Below, piece after piece: positions 1-10,873 of a stretch of DNA of 64,000 nt. The stretch is taken from assembly GCA_949318235.1 (NCBI GenBank), contig OX439137.1, forward strand, positions 21,818,518-21,882,517, in the 5' to 3' direction. Position 1 is the stretch's first letter, and every line of letters starts with the position of its first letter. This DNA is from Ecdyonurus torrentis. Its lineage: Eukaryota; Arthropoda; Insecta; Ephemeroptera; Heptageniidae. The notes under the pieces were generated by a model, which searched no databases, had not been told where the DNA came from, and saw only the letters and a program-made list of their open reading frames with translations. Position numbers and translations under genes: made by a program.

Positions 1-4
1 TATA

Positions 5-147
5 TATATCACGTATCTGACGTCACAATGTACAGATGGGGCCGTGATAGGGGTAAAGAACTTGAGGGAGGGGCTTAAATGTATCACGTGACCAGAGCGG
101 TGACTGTGATTGGTGGCGGTACACTGTGACGTCAGATACGTGATATA
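5..147. repeat. Short hairpin MITE with CRE-like arms
   Basis: Perfect 23-bp inverted repeats at 5-27 and 125-147 enclose about 97 bp. Each arm contains TGACGTCA (18-25 and 127-134). No coding potential. A single copy in this window. Confidence 0.85.
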
Positions 148-1942
148 ACAGTCAAAATGAAAATAATACACAATCAACGTGGTGGTGTCTATATCATGGA
201 TAATAAGGTATGGTAATTATCAATATATTATTCTAAATGATGAAAAAGTAAGTTGACAAGGGCTTTAAAGTGGGTGGTAGCTCAGGCAGGGTCGGACTAG
301 AAATCAAGGGGCCTCGTCCGCAAAAAGGGGTGTAACACCCACTTTAGGGGCCACAAAGGGGGCGTAACACCCTAATTACGCCCCTTTTTGGCCTTAGATG
401 CCTCCAAACAGGGGGAGGGGGGGGGGCACGTCCGGAACTTGCTCTTATGGTCAGTGCGAGCCTGACTCAGGCTTAGCTTGCTGCTGGCGCGAAGTCTTCT
501 CCCACTTTTATCGTCACATGGTTTCCTTTACCAGCACTTCCTTTTCCGGCATTTTGATTAAACATAAGTGGTTAATATGAAACAATGTATTTTACTTCTG
601 TAACTATTTATATATACAGTAGTAATGATACAATAATATTAAGATATCATTTTATTTCATTGCAACACGATAGATATTTAGTGCTAACACAACCCAAACA
701 ACTCTCTAACACTTATTGTAATTCAAATTAGATAAAAAAAAGGTGCAAATCTAACCTTAAAAAAATCTCTGAGTTTTTTTTTAATCATTACGAGCCATGT
801 TACATTTTTATTCCAAATATTTTGTATTTTTTTCTTTCCAATTTATGTGAAAATAATTTTGTCTATTTTGAGAACTGAGTTCACATAATACTGCAGAAAT
901 AAAATAAATATTAAATGTTTACAATTTTTATTTTTAATATGTTAATATTTGAAGTATAAAAATTCATATAAATTGGTTTTAATTAGATCAGGATAAAATT
1001 AAGAAGTATATTTGACTAAAAGTTGCACACAGAAAAAGAGAATTCCTAATTTTATCCTATTTTTTTGTACCAGTCTTTAAAATATACGTAATTAATGGAG
1101 AAAAAAAAATCATTTTTTTAAAATTTTAAAAACTGGTAAAGAACAAAGGTGCTTAGTTATAACTTTTTGACATTTTTCTCATGTACAGAAATACTTATAA
1201 GGAAATTTCTTGAAATTTGAGGTGAAAATCACTGTTTTAAGAGAATCACAATTTTAAATATCGAACAATAGCAAAATAATTAACGTAACTTTGAATATTG
1301 TGAGGGTCTAATTATCTTAAAGGGATGAGGTTACCTTGTTTTCTAAAACAGTCTTTAATAACCATTTATTACAACAATATCATCAATTTTTGAATGAGGA
1401 TGCGAAAACGTCATTCAACTCGTAGCTTCGTAATGTTGTTCCACGCGCCATACGTTGGTAGTCTGCCACCACACTGTCTGACGTGAGCTGACTTTGACCC
1501 TGTGATCTTTGACATATGTCAACAACATGCTTATCAAATCGCATAGAAAAGAAAAAGAAAAAACCAATAGCGTTATGTAGAGACCGGATTTAACGTTTTC
1601 AGTATTTTTTTCTGACATAGTTAGGTCACTTTTAGTGAAAAATGAGTGCGAATTGCGCAATTTTAAGTCGTTTAAGACCCATTTATTTTCAAAGTTTACC
1701 AACATTTTTTTTTCAACATTTTCATAATTTTTTTATATTTTGCAACATTTTACAACATTTTTGCATGATATTGCTTCAAAATAAAATTAATAAAATAAAT
1801 AACTCCGATTGCTTCTCAAAAATTACGTAAAATATATATAGGAAACATAAATATTTAATGTCAAAAAGTTATAACATTAGTCCCTTTGACTTCAATGTGA
1901 TGTATATGTGTGTGTGTTTGGAATGCAGCGCTCTAATCTCAC
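148..1942. other. AT-rich DNA 3' of exon 26
   Basis: Holds repeat G (264-570) including C-rich and G-rich runs near 330-430. The rest is AT-rich DNA with homopolymer runs. No exon with a phase-2 acceptor is convincing. AATAAA-like words on the minus strand are abundant by composition and do not define a polyadenylation site. Confidence 0.5.
264..570. repeat. Repeat family G, copy 1 (degenerate)
   Basis: Shares GTGGGxGGTxGCTCAGGC and the segment GCTGGCGCGAAGTCTTCTCC through CCAGCACTTCCTTTTCCGG with 23473-23665, separated by extra sequence with tandem 'gggcgtaacaccc'-like units (about 325-390). A degenerate copy of a foldback element. Confidence 0.65.
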
Positions 1943-2140
1943 CTGAAGGAACTCAAACTCTCTGAGGAGGAGGAACTACTAGGCGGTGCAATGCGCGCGG
2001 CTCGACGTTTAGGACTGGGTTTTCTTGCACCGCACCTGTGCACTGTTTGTTGTTGTGTCTGTGATGGCGCGTCCTTGCCAGGAACCTCCAGTAAACCTCC
2101 TAGGCCTCGCACACTGGCAGTCGAGCGTCGTCTCTCACGT
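1943..2140 (-). CDS. Exon 26 (last seen): basic and poly-Ser tail segment
   Basis: Residues 1944-2009 if the acceptor at 2140 (GACTACAG) is used. A shorter version from 2035 (TGCACAG) keeps the frame but has almost no pyrimidine tract. The GC-rich stretch runs to 2140, favouring the long form. It encodes RRERRRSTASVRG, ARKPSPKRRAARI and a run of six Ser, then SLSSF. The basic cluster is NLS-like. The end is either a donor (CAG|GTGAGA) or an in-frame TGA right after Arg, so it may be the terminal exon. Confidence 0.7.
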
Positions 2141-2148
2141 CTGTAGTC

Positions 2149-2150
<2 letters not shown>

Positions 2151-2227
<77 letters not shown>

Positions 2228-2265
2228 ATCAATTGATAGATCAATAGATCAATAAATCAATCAAT
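2151..2265. repeat. (AATC)n microsatellite beside exon 26 acceptor
   Basis: About 78 bases of perfect AATC units followed by degenerate units with gatc changes. In transcript orientation it is (GATT)n and ends 10 bases before the 2140 acceptor of exon 26. Confidence 0.97.
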
Positions 2266-2459
2266 ATTAAATACCGTGTATGACAAGGGATATAACTACG
2301 TACTAAACAGAAATGCTTGAAGGTTAAATTGGTGAATTCTAATCTAAAAGGACGAGGGATAAAAATGTGTGATTCGTTCTTCTTTAATTGTTTAACATGC
2401 TTCTTTTTTTTTGTGGCTACAGCAGACCGAATACAAATGAAATGATACATCTTTGATTC

Positions 2460-2493
<34 letters not shown>

Positions 2494-3105
2494 GTGACGT
2501 ATGTTAGCTTACACACAAATTTAAAAAAATATATAATATCTATTTTTTTTTCATCCAACAATCATAATACAATGAATGCATTAGCTTAAGTTATTGACTC
2601 AAAATGAGGCAATGTAGAAATGATTGTCAATGAGCCGAGAGTGAGAACATATTAAGTGCATATTAAGTTGAAAGTAAAACTGAGATTATAGGTAAAAAAA
2701 TTGCGGTTGTACCTCCTAAAAAGTCCTCCTAAATTCTTTAACTGCAACGTGCAATCCACTGCACGTAAAGAAGAAATTATGCTATTTATGGCATTATAGC
2801 TTTAAAGTTGTTAAATTAAAATAGCATAAATAGTTATACTAACATAAATTTTGTTGTGATGAATAAATAACTATTATGCTGAAAATGGGCAAGCATAAGT
2901 AATATAATTGTTTTTATTTTATTTTTTTTCTTACTTGTTTAATTTATTTTCTGAATACTTTATTATAGCTGCAGATACAGTAAGAGTTGTAAAAAAAAAA
3001 ATAAAAAATAAAAAAAAAACGAATTTTAAAATTTTACTTTAAATATTCCTTTCATAATATTATATATTCGCATGGAGACTTCAATGAACGAACAATACTT
3101 CATAA
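2266..3105. other. Intron 25-26: AT-rich with one MITE A fragment
   Basis: Contains a poly-A run (2462-2490), another A-rich run (2990-3020), and a diverged family A element at 2762-2920 (GCTGAAAATGGGC near its end). Nothing else is recognisable. Confidence 0.6.
2762..2920. repeat. MITE family A, copy 1 (diverged)
   Basis: Begins cacgtaaagaagaaattatg and ends with gctgaaaatgggcaagcata, the two diagnostic words of family A seen intact at 8320-8480 and 12822-13046. Confidence 0.7.
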
Positions 3106-3244
3106 TGAACATCAAAGGGGATACCGCTAAAGCATTCATTCATGATTTTCAGAGAACTTGGTAACGCTGCTCTTACATCATGGTAATGTATTTATTTACT
3201 ACACTTTCCTTTAGATAGCGGCATCGTCTTTGATATTAACATTA
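3106..3244. repeat. Foldback element
   Basis: Left arm words aatgaacatcaaag and ataccgctaaag pair with right arm words ctttagatagcggcat and ctttgatattaacatt. Imperfect inverted repeat of about 140 bp, no ORF. Confidence 0.6.
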
Positions 3245-3843
3245 TTAACATTATGATTTCCGCGAAACATCGAAATTAAATAATAATAAAATTGTTCCAA
3301 AACGAGAAATGAATTGTGCATTGTAACACTTTGTGACTTTCCCTCTCTTCCATTCTAGCACTCTTACTTTTTTCCGATATACTGATATGTATAATGTTTG
3401 AAATAAAATATACGTTATTAATTACCATAAGCCTGATGCAAGAAACGTTTTTTTTTTATTACATTAAAAAATATATTGTATAATTATTAGTAAATTGTGA
3501 AGCAAAAGGCCAACCTGGGAAGCTTTTAGGAACAACCACAATTTTTACCTGTAACTGCAGTCACTTTCAATAATAATAATAATAATAATAAAAGGTCTTA
3601 TAGGCAAAATTACTTACACTACTGCACCATAGGCTTACTAATTTAAAATCAGTTTTCAAGCCAAATAATGAATCATTCAAAATTAATAAATAACCGATAA
3701 ATAAAAATATCAATCATTAAAAAAAATCTTTCATATAGTTTTCATACCCATTAAAAAAGTCAAATTAAAATAATCATTTTTTAAAAATACATTCTCAAAT
3801 AATTTTTTGAATTTTCAATTTCATAAAAATATCACTTACTTAC

Positions 3844-4447
3844 CTTTTTGACCCCGCAGCTTTTCTTGTAGACGGTACAGAAAGTACCTCAGAACTTGGG
3901 CAATCATATAATCCATCAGAATCAGTAAATGGCATTTCTGGTTTATGATAAAATAATGGTGAAAATCTATCTAAACCACACATTTTATCACTTAATGGTG
4001 ATTCACTTCTTGAACTTACAGGACTTAAATGTGAACCATCAACATTTTGAACTACAATTGATGGTAATTGTAATTTACTATTTAAATCTTCTAAATGATC
4101 AGTACCAAAACCTTCATCATTAGAATCTATATTATTTTGTATTGGTTCTTGTATAGCAGGTGTTCTTATTAAAGGACTAGGTTTTCTTGGAGGTGGTATA
4201 GGTGGTGTTGGTGCTGCAGGTGTTAATATTTCTTCAGGTTCTGAAGGACATAAAGGATTACTTGAACCACATCTTGAAGGTCCTGGACTTGCCATTGAAC
4301 TATAACCTGATGAACTTAGATTAGATTCACTTGCAGTTCTTTGTGTTTGTGCACACATGGAGAATGGACTTAGATATGTCATACCAGAGTTAACTGTTAC
4401 TTTAACTGCGGGTGAGTCTGCGTCTGATTCAGCTTCACTCATTGTGC
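3844..4447 (-). CDS. Exon 25: long cytoplasmic tail exon
   Basis: Residues 1743-1943 plus a split Arg, the longest exon (604 bases). It encodes MSEAESDADSPAVKV, SSSGYSSMASPGPSRCGSS, PTPPIPPPRKPSPL (a class II SH3 ligand-like PxxPxR), DSNDEGFGTDHLEDL (acidic), LSPVSSRSESPLSDK and FTDSDGLYDC. Acceptor is TTTCAG (phase 1) and donor AAG|GTAAGT (phase 2). If the intron were retained the frame would stop at once (AGG TAA). MITE C copy 4472-4680 lies about 25 bases upstream of the acceptor. Confidence 0.92.
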
Positions 4448-4471
4448 CTGAAACAATATGTTTTTTTAACT

Positions 4472-4680
4472 TAAAGGCGTAGAATACCTCGAACAAAAAA
4501 GTTGTATAATATGATAACAAATCTGAAAATCAACGTTGATTTTAAAACAAGCGTAAAACTAGCCATTTTGTGAATAGAAAATAAATTAGAAATCAATGAC
4601 TCCGGCTAAATCAACGTTGATTTTGAGGTTTGTTAGGATATTACACACTTTTTTTGTTCAAGGTGTTCTATGCTTTTAAC
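4472..4680. repeat. MITE family C, copy 1
   Basis: Ends ggcgtagaataccTcgaac and caaggtgttctatgc are inverted. Internal atcaacgttgat appears in both arms, with attttgtgaatagaaaataa between. Same family as 28388-28699. It sits just upstream of the exon 25 acceptor. Confidence 0.85.
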
Positions 4681-4905
4681 AAATACAATTTAACGAAGAT
4701 GATGATCGACTTGGTGTGGAATAGTCAAAAGAGAAGCTTTATTTAAAAAAAAATAAAAAAAAAATAATAAAACTTTAAATAAGCGATTGGACTGGATAAT
4801 GATTAGATTGAAGTATTTAATTTCATTGCATTGAATAATATCCAACTATATTAGGATTATAGGTCTCAAAATTTTGTAATCATCATCATTATCAAATTTG
4901 TTTCG

Positions 4906-5236
4906 TAATGAGTGAAAAATTTAAAAGGGACATTTTATTTCGTATTCTAAAAGAAGTCCTCGTTCTGAATCGATAAATATGTAACTTTATAACTTTTTAG
5001 TATTTTTATTTTTAATTAGATATTTAAAAACCAAACATGACGTTGCAATAGATAGCTTATGCGTGTCGTGTGAGCATAGAAAAAAGTTACCCACCGTGAC
5101 TTCATTTACCGACTTTCATTAATACTTAACGAATTGAAAAATTAGAAATTCCCATATACTGTATATTGATCCATGTTCTCTTTTAGAATATATGCAAAAA
5201 AATTTACATCCTAATTCTGTTTAATTTTTCTCATTA
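4906..5236. repeat. MITE family B, copy 1
   Basis: Inverted ends: aatgagtgaaaaattt at left, aatttttctcatt at right, then the family word tattctaaaagaagtcctcg against ttctcttttagaata. Interior contains the diverged central ttacc/gtgacttcattt segment. Ends 20 bp from exon 24. Confidence 0.8.
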
Positions 5237-5255
5237 TTTTTTTAATTAGTCTTAC

Positions 5256-5523
5256 CAGTGATAGTAATCATTGGAGGTGCTGATGGAAAGTCCAAAGAGT
5301 TTGGCTTATCAGATACAAAATCTCGAAGTAATCGTTTATTTGGTGCTTTCCCTAACTTCCCTAAAGAAGCTCGTCTAGGAGGGGGTGAACCAGCAGGTAT
5401 AGAGGGAGGAGAAGGGGTTTGGACGGTCAAAATAGGTATGACAATACTTGGAGCTCCTTTAGGACTCATCTCGTCATCTGAAGGTAAACAGATGATTGGT
5501 ATTTGTAGAGAGTTCGGAGGTGC
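5256..5523 (-). CDS. Exon 24: cytoplasmic tail with RRAS site
   Basis: Residues 1654-1742 plus a split Gly, phase 0 in and phase 1 out. It encodes LQIPIICLPSDDEMSPKG, IVIPILTVQTPSPPS, SPPPRRASLGKLGK (RRAS, PKA-type, next to a proline run), and RLLRDFVSDKPNSLDF. Acceptor is TTTCAG and donor GTAAGA. MITE B copy 4906-5236 ends 20 bases beyond the donor side. Confidence 0.92.
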
Positions 5524-6235
5524 CTGAAACCGTATATCAATAATTAAGGCTTGAAAAATAAAAAAAAATAAAAATTATTCATGTTTATTTATTTTTTAAA
5601 TTACTCATTACTATTTTTCATGTTTTTAGTTTCATTTTTTTCCCGGAAAAAGGTGCTATACAAATTTAAACTGAACGTTAGCATTTTATACGTATTAAAA
5701 GCAACAATCATTCAATTTATTGCGAAAGTCATTAATCTACCATATTATGATGTACGTTATTTTAAAAAAAAGAACAAGTAGTAAGTATTTACTAAATAAT
5801 ATAGAAATAAGTTATTGAAACAATTGTTTACCATTATAAATGCATTATAATATGTAGTATTGTTATAATGTATAAACATTTTTCTGGCAATGGGAAAAAA
5901 TTGAGCCAGACTTGTAAAACAGGCTCGCAATACAATAAGATAAAATTTTAAAAATTTCAGATATTTTTTTCCCATACTAAAAAGACCCAAGGATAAAGAA
6001 ATTAAGTAATTTATACTGAATTTATGTCATGTAGATTCTATGGCCAAAACAAGATCGTTCCCGCCAAAAGCTGTATTCGTGGTGCTAAGCCAATCAGAGA
6101 GCGTGTTATAAACCTACTAGCCAATCACAGTTAACTTAACATAGTTAATTACACTATATCCGCTCAATCTAGTATTAGGAGAAGTGTATGTTGTTACAAA
6201 TTGGTTAGATTTGTTTCTTCATGTATAAAACATAC

Positions 6236-6558
6236 CTTGAGACGTGTTGGAGACAAGTCCTCGGGTTGTGGACTGGTAGGAGAATTGACAGTCAAACTAG
6301 TCTTGTCAATACTTAATGACTCACGTCGTAAACTGGAAGTACTTGCCGCTGCAGGGTGCAGAACTTCTATCCTCAGAGCTTCATCTTCCTCTATTCTCTC
6401 CTGACTTTGATGACGTTTAGGCATGAGAAGTGGTGTAGGAGCGGGGGAGGGACATGGTGTAGGTACTTCTTTGATAGGGCTGAGACATTTACCATACTCG
6501 ATGTTAGGGATCTCAAGTAGAATTGTGGGTGGGTGAAGTAGGGAGGAGGAGGATCCAC
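6236..6558 (-). CDS. Exon 23: cytoplasmic tail with RRES site
   Basis: Residues 1546-1653, phase 1 in and phase 0 out. It encodes TILLEIPNIEYG, a Pro/Thr stretch, MPKRHQSQERIEEDEALRIE (a charged segment that could be helical), LRRESLSIDK (RRES, PKA-type) and PEDLSPTRLK. No catalytic domain is seen. Acceptor is CCACAG and donor GTATGT. Confidence 0.92.
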
Positions 6559-7252
6559 CTGTGGGAAATTTAATATTATTTATTATAATAAATAATTAAT
6601 TTAATAATTATTATTTATTAAATATATTTATTATTTGGATGACTCGTTATTGAGAGCTTACGATTCAAAACGTGAAAACACATTTCTGAGGAATAACGTT
6701 TTTACATCAATTCATAGTTTTATAATCATAAGAGCCCACATAAAAAGAGTAAGTTTGCAGCTCTCTTCAAGTAGTATATTTATATTTAGTCGTGTATAAG
6801 TTCTATCGTAACAAACTTAAATAACGAAGAAAGACTATAAAAAAGGGGGTAATTTTGGAAAGAGGGAATTATTTTGAATTGAATGATGTGGGATTTTAAT
6901 ATCATTTTCATTCATTAAGTATTTTTATTTAATTTATTAAAATCACGATATGATTTCACTGTTGGTAACTTTTGCCTGCACACTTAAGCAAAGGTTACCA
7001 AGTACATCAATCAATTAATCATAATCAATTTACTTTTTTTTTAAATACGCAAAATACAATTCTTATCTTCGTTATTTGCTAACATTTGCGGCTGTCTGTC
7101 TATTGATAAACACTTCACTGCATGGTGATAAAACAGCACGTCAAACTGATAAAAGATAATGAATTTTTTTGTTACGAACGTGTATTATTCCACGTAAAAA
7201 TATTGATTAATGATATTAGATAAAATAAATAAATAATTAAAATGATTATAGG
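6559..7252. other. Intron 22-23, left part
   Basis: AT-rich. Holds a small hairpin at 6962-7000 (ttggtaacttttgc against gcaaaggttaccaa). Nothing else recognised. Confidence 0.5.
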
Positions 7253-7403
7253 TAGAGACAGTGATAAAAATACCGCGTTTTTATTGTGACAGCGATAGTA
7301 AACTAGCTTTCTGTTTGGCTAGAGGGAACCCAGTAGCCAATCAGAGAGCTAGTTTACTATCGCTGTCACAATAAAAAAACGCGATATTTTTACCACTGTC
7401 TAT
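7253..7403. repeat. MITE D: 150-bp foldback element
   Basis: Arms of about 57 bp: agacagtgataaaaatac and gtgacagcgatagtaaacta at left pair with tagtttactatcgctgtcac and the matching right end. Central loop of about 40 bp containing CCAATCAGAGAG. No ORF. Confidence 0.9.
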
Positions 7404-7494
7404 ATACTCAGATAACCTCACACACAACATTGGTGACAATCTAATTGCATATATTGTCTATTTCTAAGTTAAATTTAAATTATTGTTTACTAAC

Positions 7495-7655
7495 CTGAGC
7501 TGATGACGGGCACTTCAATAGTAGACTGATGTACTGACATAGGAGAATCAGGAGCACTAGAAGATGCTGGAGTCGGTACTGCAGAAGAATCTTGATCTGA
7601 GATATCCTGGGGGCTAGACGGGGTAGAGGGAGACGTCTTAGGGTTGAACGTGGTT
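7495..7655 (-). CDS. Exon 22: cytoplasmic tail, Ser/Pro-rich
   Basis: Residues 1492-1545 plus a split Gly, phase 2 in and phase 1 out. It encodes TTFNPKTSPSTPSSPQDISD, with repeated SP/TP sites, then an Ala/Ser/Pro stretch and VHQSTIEVPVISS. The longest open frame at this locus is in the wrong phase. The frame used here is the only one matching both neighbours. Acceptor is TTTTAG and donor GTTAGT, the same hexamer as exon 21. Confidence 0.88.
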
Positions 7656-8319
7656 CTAAAATCATTGCAAATATATTTGTGTCATACATAGCAGCTAATA
7701 CTAAGTGGTGCAATCAGCCCAGTTTGGATTCTCTGTATAGCTAAATAAAGCATCTTATTAACATGCACAATTCATTTTACTTATGATCAGGTATATAGTG
7801 ATAGTTCAATGCAGATTTTAATTTTGTTATATCATTAGCATTACATTTTATTATAATAATATACAATATTTTAAAAATTGCTTTTTATTAACATTAATTA
7901 AAAAAAAATGGTAACATTGCATTTTTTAAAGCATTTATTCATAAACATAACATTATAAAGCATACATATAAAATTGTTGCAAGTTTTATTAAAAAAAAAT
8001 GGTAAAATTATATTGCAGTCACATATATTGATGTTTATGCATATTAAATTTGTTTGTTAAAAAAAAATCACATAATTTGTATGAAAATGACTTTTGGTAT
8101 ATAATTAATTTAAAAATACAAAACAATTGATTAGATATTAAAGATAAAAGCTGTATATTGTTGTCAGATTTAAAGATCACAATAATACATTTTTGGACTC
8201 ATTTTATATAATAAGAATTTGTATCTTAAAAGAGGATTAGACGTTTTATTTTTTAATTCAATGTACCACACTACAAATTACAAATTAACGTTATCAATTT
8301 CAATAAAAATTAAATTATG
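7656..8319. other. Intron 21-22, right of exon 22
   Basis: AT-rich with repeated taaaaaaaaatggta words (about 7900 and 7990). No element with clear ends and no coding signal. Confidence 0.4.
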
Positions 8320-8480
8320 CACGGAAAGAATAAATTACGTAATTCATGCTACATTTATGCCATTATAACATAATTATTACAATTATTATGCAATGTAGCA
8401 TAAATTATGCCATAATAAACCAATTGTACTGAAAATGAGCTAGTATAAATATTTCTTAGTTATTTTTGTCCGTGTGGACA
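8320..8480. repeat. MITE family A, copy 2 (intact)
   Basis: Starts acggaaagaataaattacgt and ends ttatttttgtccgtgt, giving matching inverted ends. Central words gcataaattatgcc and gctgaaaatgagctagtata. The reference copy of the family. Confidence 0.85.
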
Positions 8481-8799
8481 ATACAATATATGTATATATA
8501 TATTAATGTTCTTTTTATTCAAAAATTAATTTTATTTTTTGTGAATAATTTTTAGTCATTTTTGTTTTGTTTTGTTTTTTTGTATGCAGCAAGACAGTGC
8601 TTTATTACGGTAATGACAAGTGTTGATTTTCTTTAATAATAAAAATTAAGTAATATTTTTGCAAATAAATTAGTATATTCGTGATAAATTTAAAATTGTG
8701 TAGCGTGTACAAGAAACATGCTTCGTAAATTAATCTACTTTTCTTTAAAAAAAAAAAAAAAAAAAAGTGTTACCAAAATGCAAAATAAAATTTAAGTCT

Positions 8800-8863
8800 T
8801 TACTTGGTTTTGAACCTGGGTCCTCATGTATCACAGATGAATATCTCTAACCACTACACTAAC
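8800..8863 (-). mobile_element. tRNA-like SINE head abutting exon 21 donor
   Basis: Read on the minus strand it starts GTTAGTGTAGTGGTTAGAG (A box TAGTGTAGTGG) and has GGTTCAAAACC (B box) about 33 bases later, the normal spacing of a pol III internal promoter. The acceptor stem of a real tRNA is absent. An A/T-rich tail and an A(18)/T(18) run follow at about 8743-8766. Its first bases are the GT of the exon 21 donor. Confidence 0.75.
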
Positions 8864-9111
8864 CTGAACATTGCTAATATTGAGTCAGCACTTGACATGC
8901 GAGATAGTCGTGTTCTTGATGCACCCAACAATCGACGTCCACCTGAAGGTAAGGCAGGGTCTGATCCTGATAATGTAGTAGCTTCTTCACTGGAGTTTGG
9001 TAAACTGTCTCTTCCGTGTGCATGTGCAGCTTGAGTGGGTGGGGAACCTGAACCTCCTGAACCGGAGCTCATTTCAGCTGAGACGCGGTCGAGGAGTCGG
9101 GCGAATGTCAC
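8864..9111 (-). CDS. Exon 21: cytoplasmic tail with RVxF-type motif
   Basis: Residues 1410-1491 plus a split Arg, phase 0 in and phase 2 out. It starts VTFARLLDRVSAEM, then a Ser/Gly-rich segment, RRLLGASRTRLSRMSSADS and ILAMF. With exon 20 the junction reads KKVTFARLL, a canonical KVxF docking motif for protein phosphatase 1. The donor GTTAGT coincides with the start of a tRNA-like SINE head (8800-8863). The phase-2 join to exon 22 gives MFRTTFNPK, so this donor is likely used. Confidence 0.9.
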
Positions 9112-9309
9112 CTAATTGAAGTGTAGAAAAAAAAAAAGGGTTAATAAAAAGTGACCTTAAATCTTAAACTGCAATTGAATGAGTATATTATAAATCACTC
9201 CAAATCTGTAAGACGATGTTTTCATTTTGAGTCTATAAAGGTTCTTATTGAATAATTATTTTATTTTTATTCAAATTTTTAATTTATTATTCCCAGATTC
9301 AATTTTTTA

Positions 9310-9463
<154 letters not shown>

Positions 9464-9642
9464 GTTTTCTATAAAAATATTTTTATATCAACATTTCTGC
9501 TAAACATATAACTAATTACAAAAATAACTACCAATAATTACTGCATAGAATTATACAAAGCATTTAAACGTATTTTTATGTAATAATATTTCCCATTGTT
9601 AAGCGTAGAGAAGAAAAGTTATTAAAATTAGTAAATAATTAC

Positions 9643-9762
9643 CTTCTTCTCTAATTTTGGGTCCAAATCCAAGGAAGTTTCAGCCTCAGAAGGTACGGGT
9701 CCATCCTCGCTGTTTGCGCGTTTATTTTTCTCACTTAATTGAATCAGCTCACCCAAGCTTAC
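9643..9762 (-). CDS. Exon 20: cytoplasmic tail, acidic segment ending in KK
   Basis: Residues 1370-1409, exactly 40 codons, phase 0 on both sides, so it is skippable without a frameshift. It encodes VSLGELIQLSEKNKR followed by an acidic Ser/Glu/Asp stretch and LDPKLEKK. Its last two lysines join VTF in exon 21 to make the PP1-docking motif KKVTF. The large foldback element 9856-10365 starts 94 bases upstream of its acceptor. Confidence 0.9.
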
Positions 9763-9855
9763 CTATGAAAGAAATCAAACTTTTCAATGACAACTATTGA
9801 TAAAACACTATAAAACAATTATATACCATGTGTAAAACGCTTTTCATTGTATATG

Positions 9856-10365
9856 TATATGTTGGCAACCATTGCCGAATTCGCTCATTGGCCGAAATAA
9901 GTGACCACGTCGTGGCGTGGCAATGCATTTTTGCCAAGATCCGAAATTCAGCACTTGTGCATCGTAATTTTGACCACGTTGCGGAGTGGTTTTTAACAAA
10001 TGCCAAATTTTTGGCCAATACATTTTAGCCAGTTCATGGAGTGACTTTTTGATAATTGCCACTCTGCAGCGAGGTCAAAATGTTTAATGCGCAGGTTACG
10101 ATATTCGTTATTAGTATGAATAATATCATATATTTTTCTCTTATTATAACTTACATCATTTTATACTATGGTTTTCAATAAATTTAAATATTTATAAATT
10201 TATAAAAATGATTTCTTATTAAATTTGACAACATTTTTGACTATGGTCAATATTACGATGCACAAGTGCAGGATTTCGGATCTTGGAAAAAATGCATTGC
10301 CACGCCGCGACGTGGTCACTTATTTCGGCCAATGAGCGAATTCGGCAATGGTTGCCAACATATAT
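9856..10365. repeat. Element E: foldback of about 510 bp
   Basis: Arms of about 115-120 bp. Left words tatatgttggcaacc, ttcgctcattggccgaaata and gtgaccacgtcgtggcgtgg have near-perfect complements at right (10242-10365). The loop of about 270 bp carries related motifs (tgaccacgttgcggagtgg and ttggccaatacatttt), suggesting internal duplication. Short ORFs here are products of the repeat. Confidence 0.9.
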
Positions 10366-10640
10366 AGTAAAGCCGTATAAATAATGATGAATAAATACGT
10401 ATGATGAATGGTGATAAATATAGGATTAAAAAAGTATACTTAAATTAAAATTACTTTCCAATCAAGAAAATTAATGCACATAATTCTTAAGTTCTGTTCT
10501 CTATTTTTTTTTTTTTTGTATAATTGAATTCAGTGCTTATGTATTACCGTATAATTATTGTATTCTGTTCTTTTAATTTAAGTTTGAGAAGACCAACACT
10601 TGTTGTTACATGAATATGTTGCTATGAACTGCCTGGGTCA

Positions 10641-10644
<4 letters not shown>

Positions 10645-10712
<68 letters not shown>
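10645..10712. repeat. (AT)n microsatellite
   Basis: Perfect TA dinucleotide tract of about 66 bp in intron 19-20. Confidence 0.98.
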
Positions 10713-10717
<5 letters not shown>

Positions 10718-10775
10718 CATACTTATACTAATTTAATTTGTATAATATATAACATATATATTATAATATATATAA

Positions 10776-10818
10776 TATAACAATATTATAATAGAATTTA
10801 AACAAAATCAGCACATTT

Positions 10819-10873
<55 letters not shown>

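Noticed and set aside
1415..1705. 96-residue minus-strand ORF as a last exon
   Set aside because: No acceptor in phase 2 with a pyrimidine tract; composition is like surrounding non-coding DNA.
3929..4123. Plus-strand ORF over exon 25
   Set aside because: Antisense shadow of a strongly supported minus-strand exon.
7480..7713. 77-residue minus-strand ORF
   Set aside because: Covers exon 22 in the wrong frame; the +1 frame joins both neighbouring exons.
9844..10062. Overlapping ORFs on both strands (KxxFSVxxxx-like)
   Set aside because: Products of the inverted-repeat element E, not a gene.
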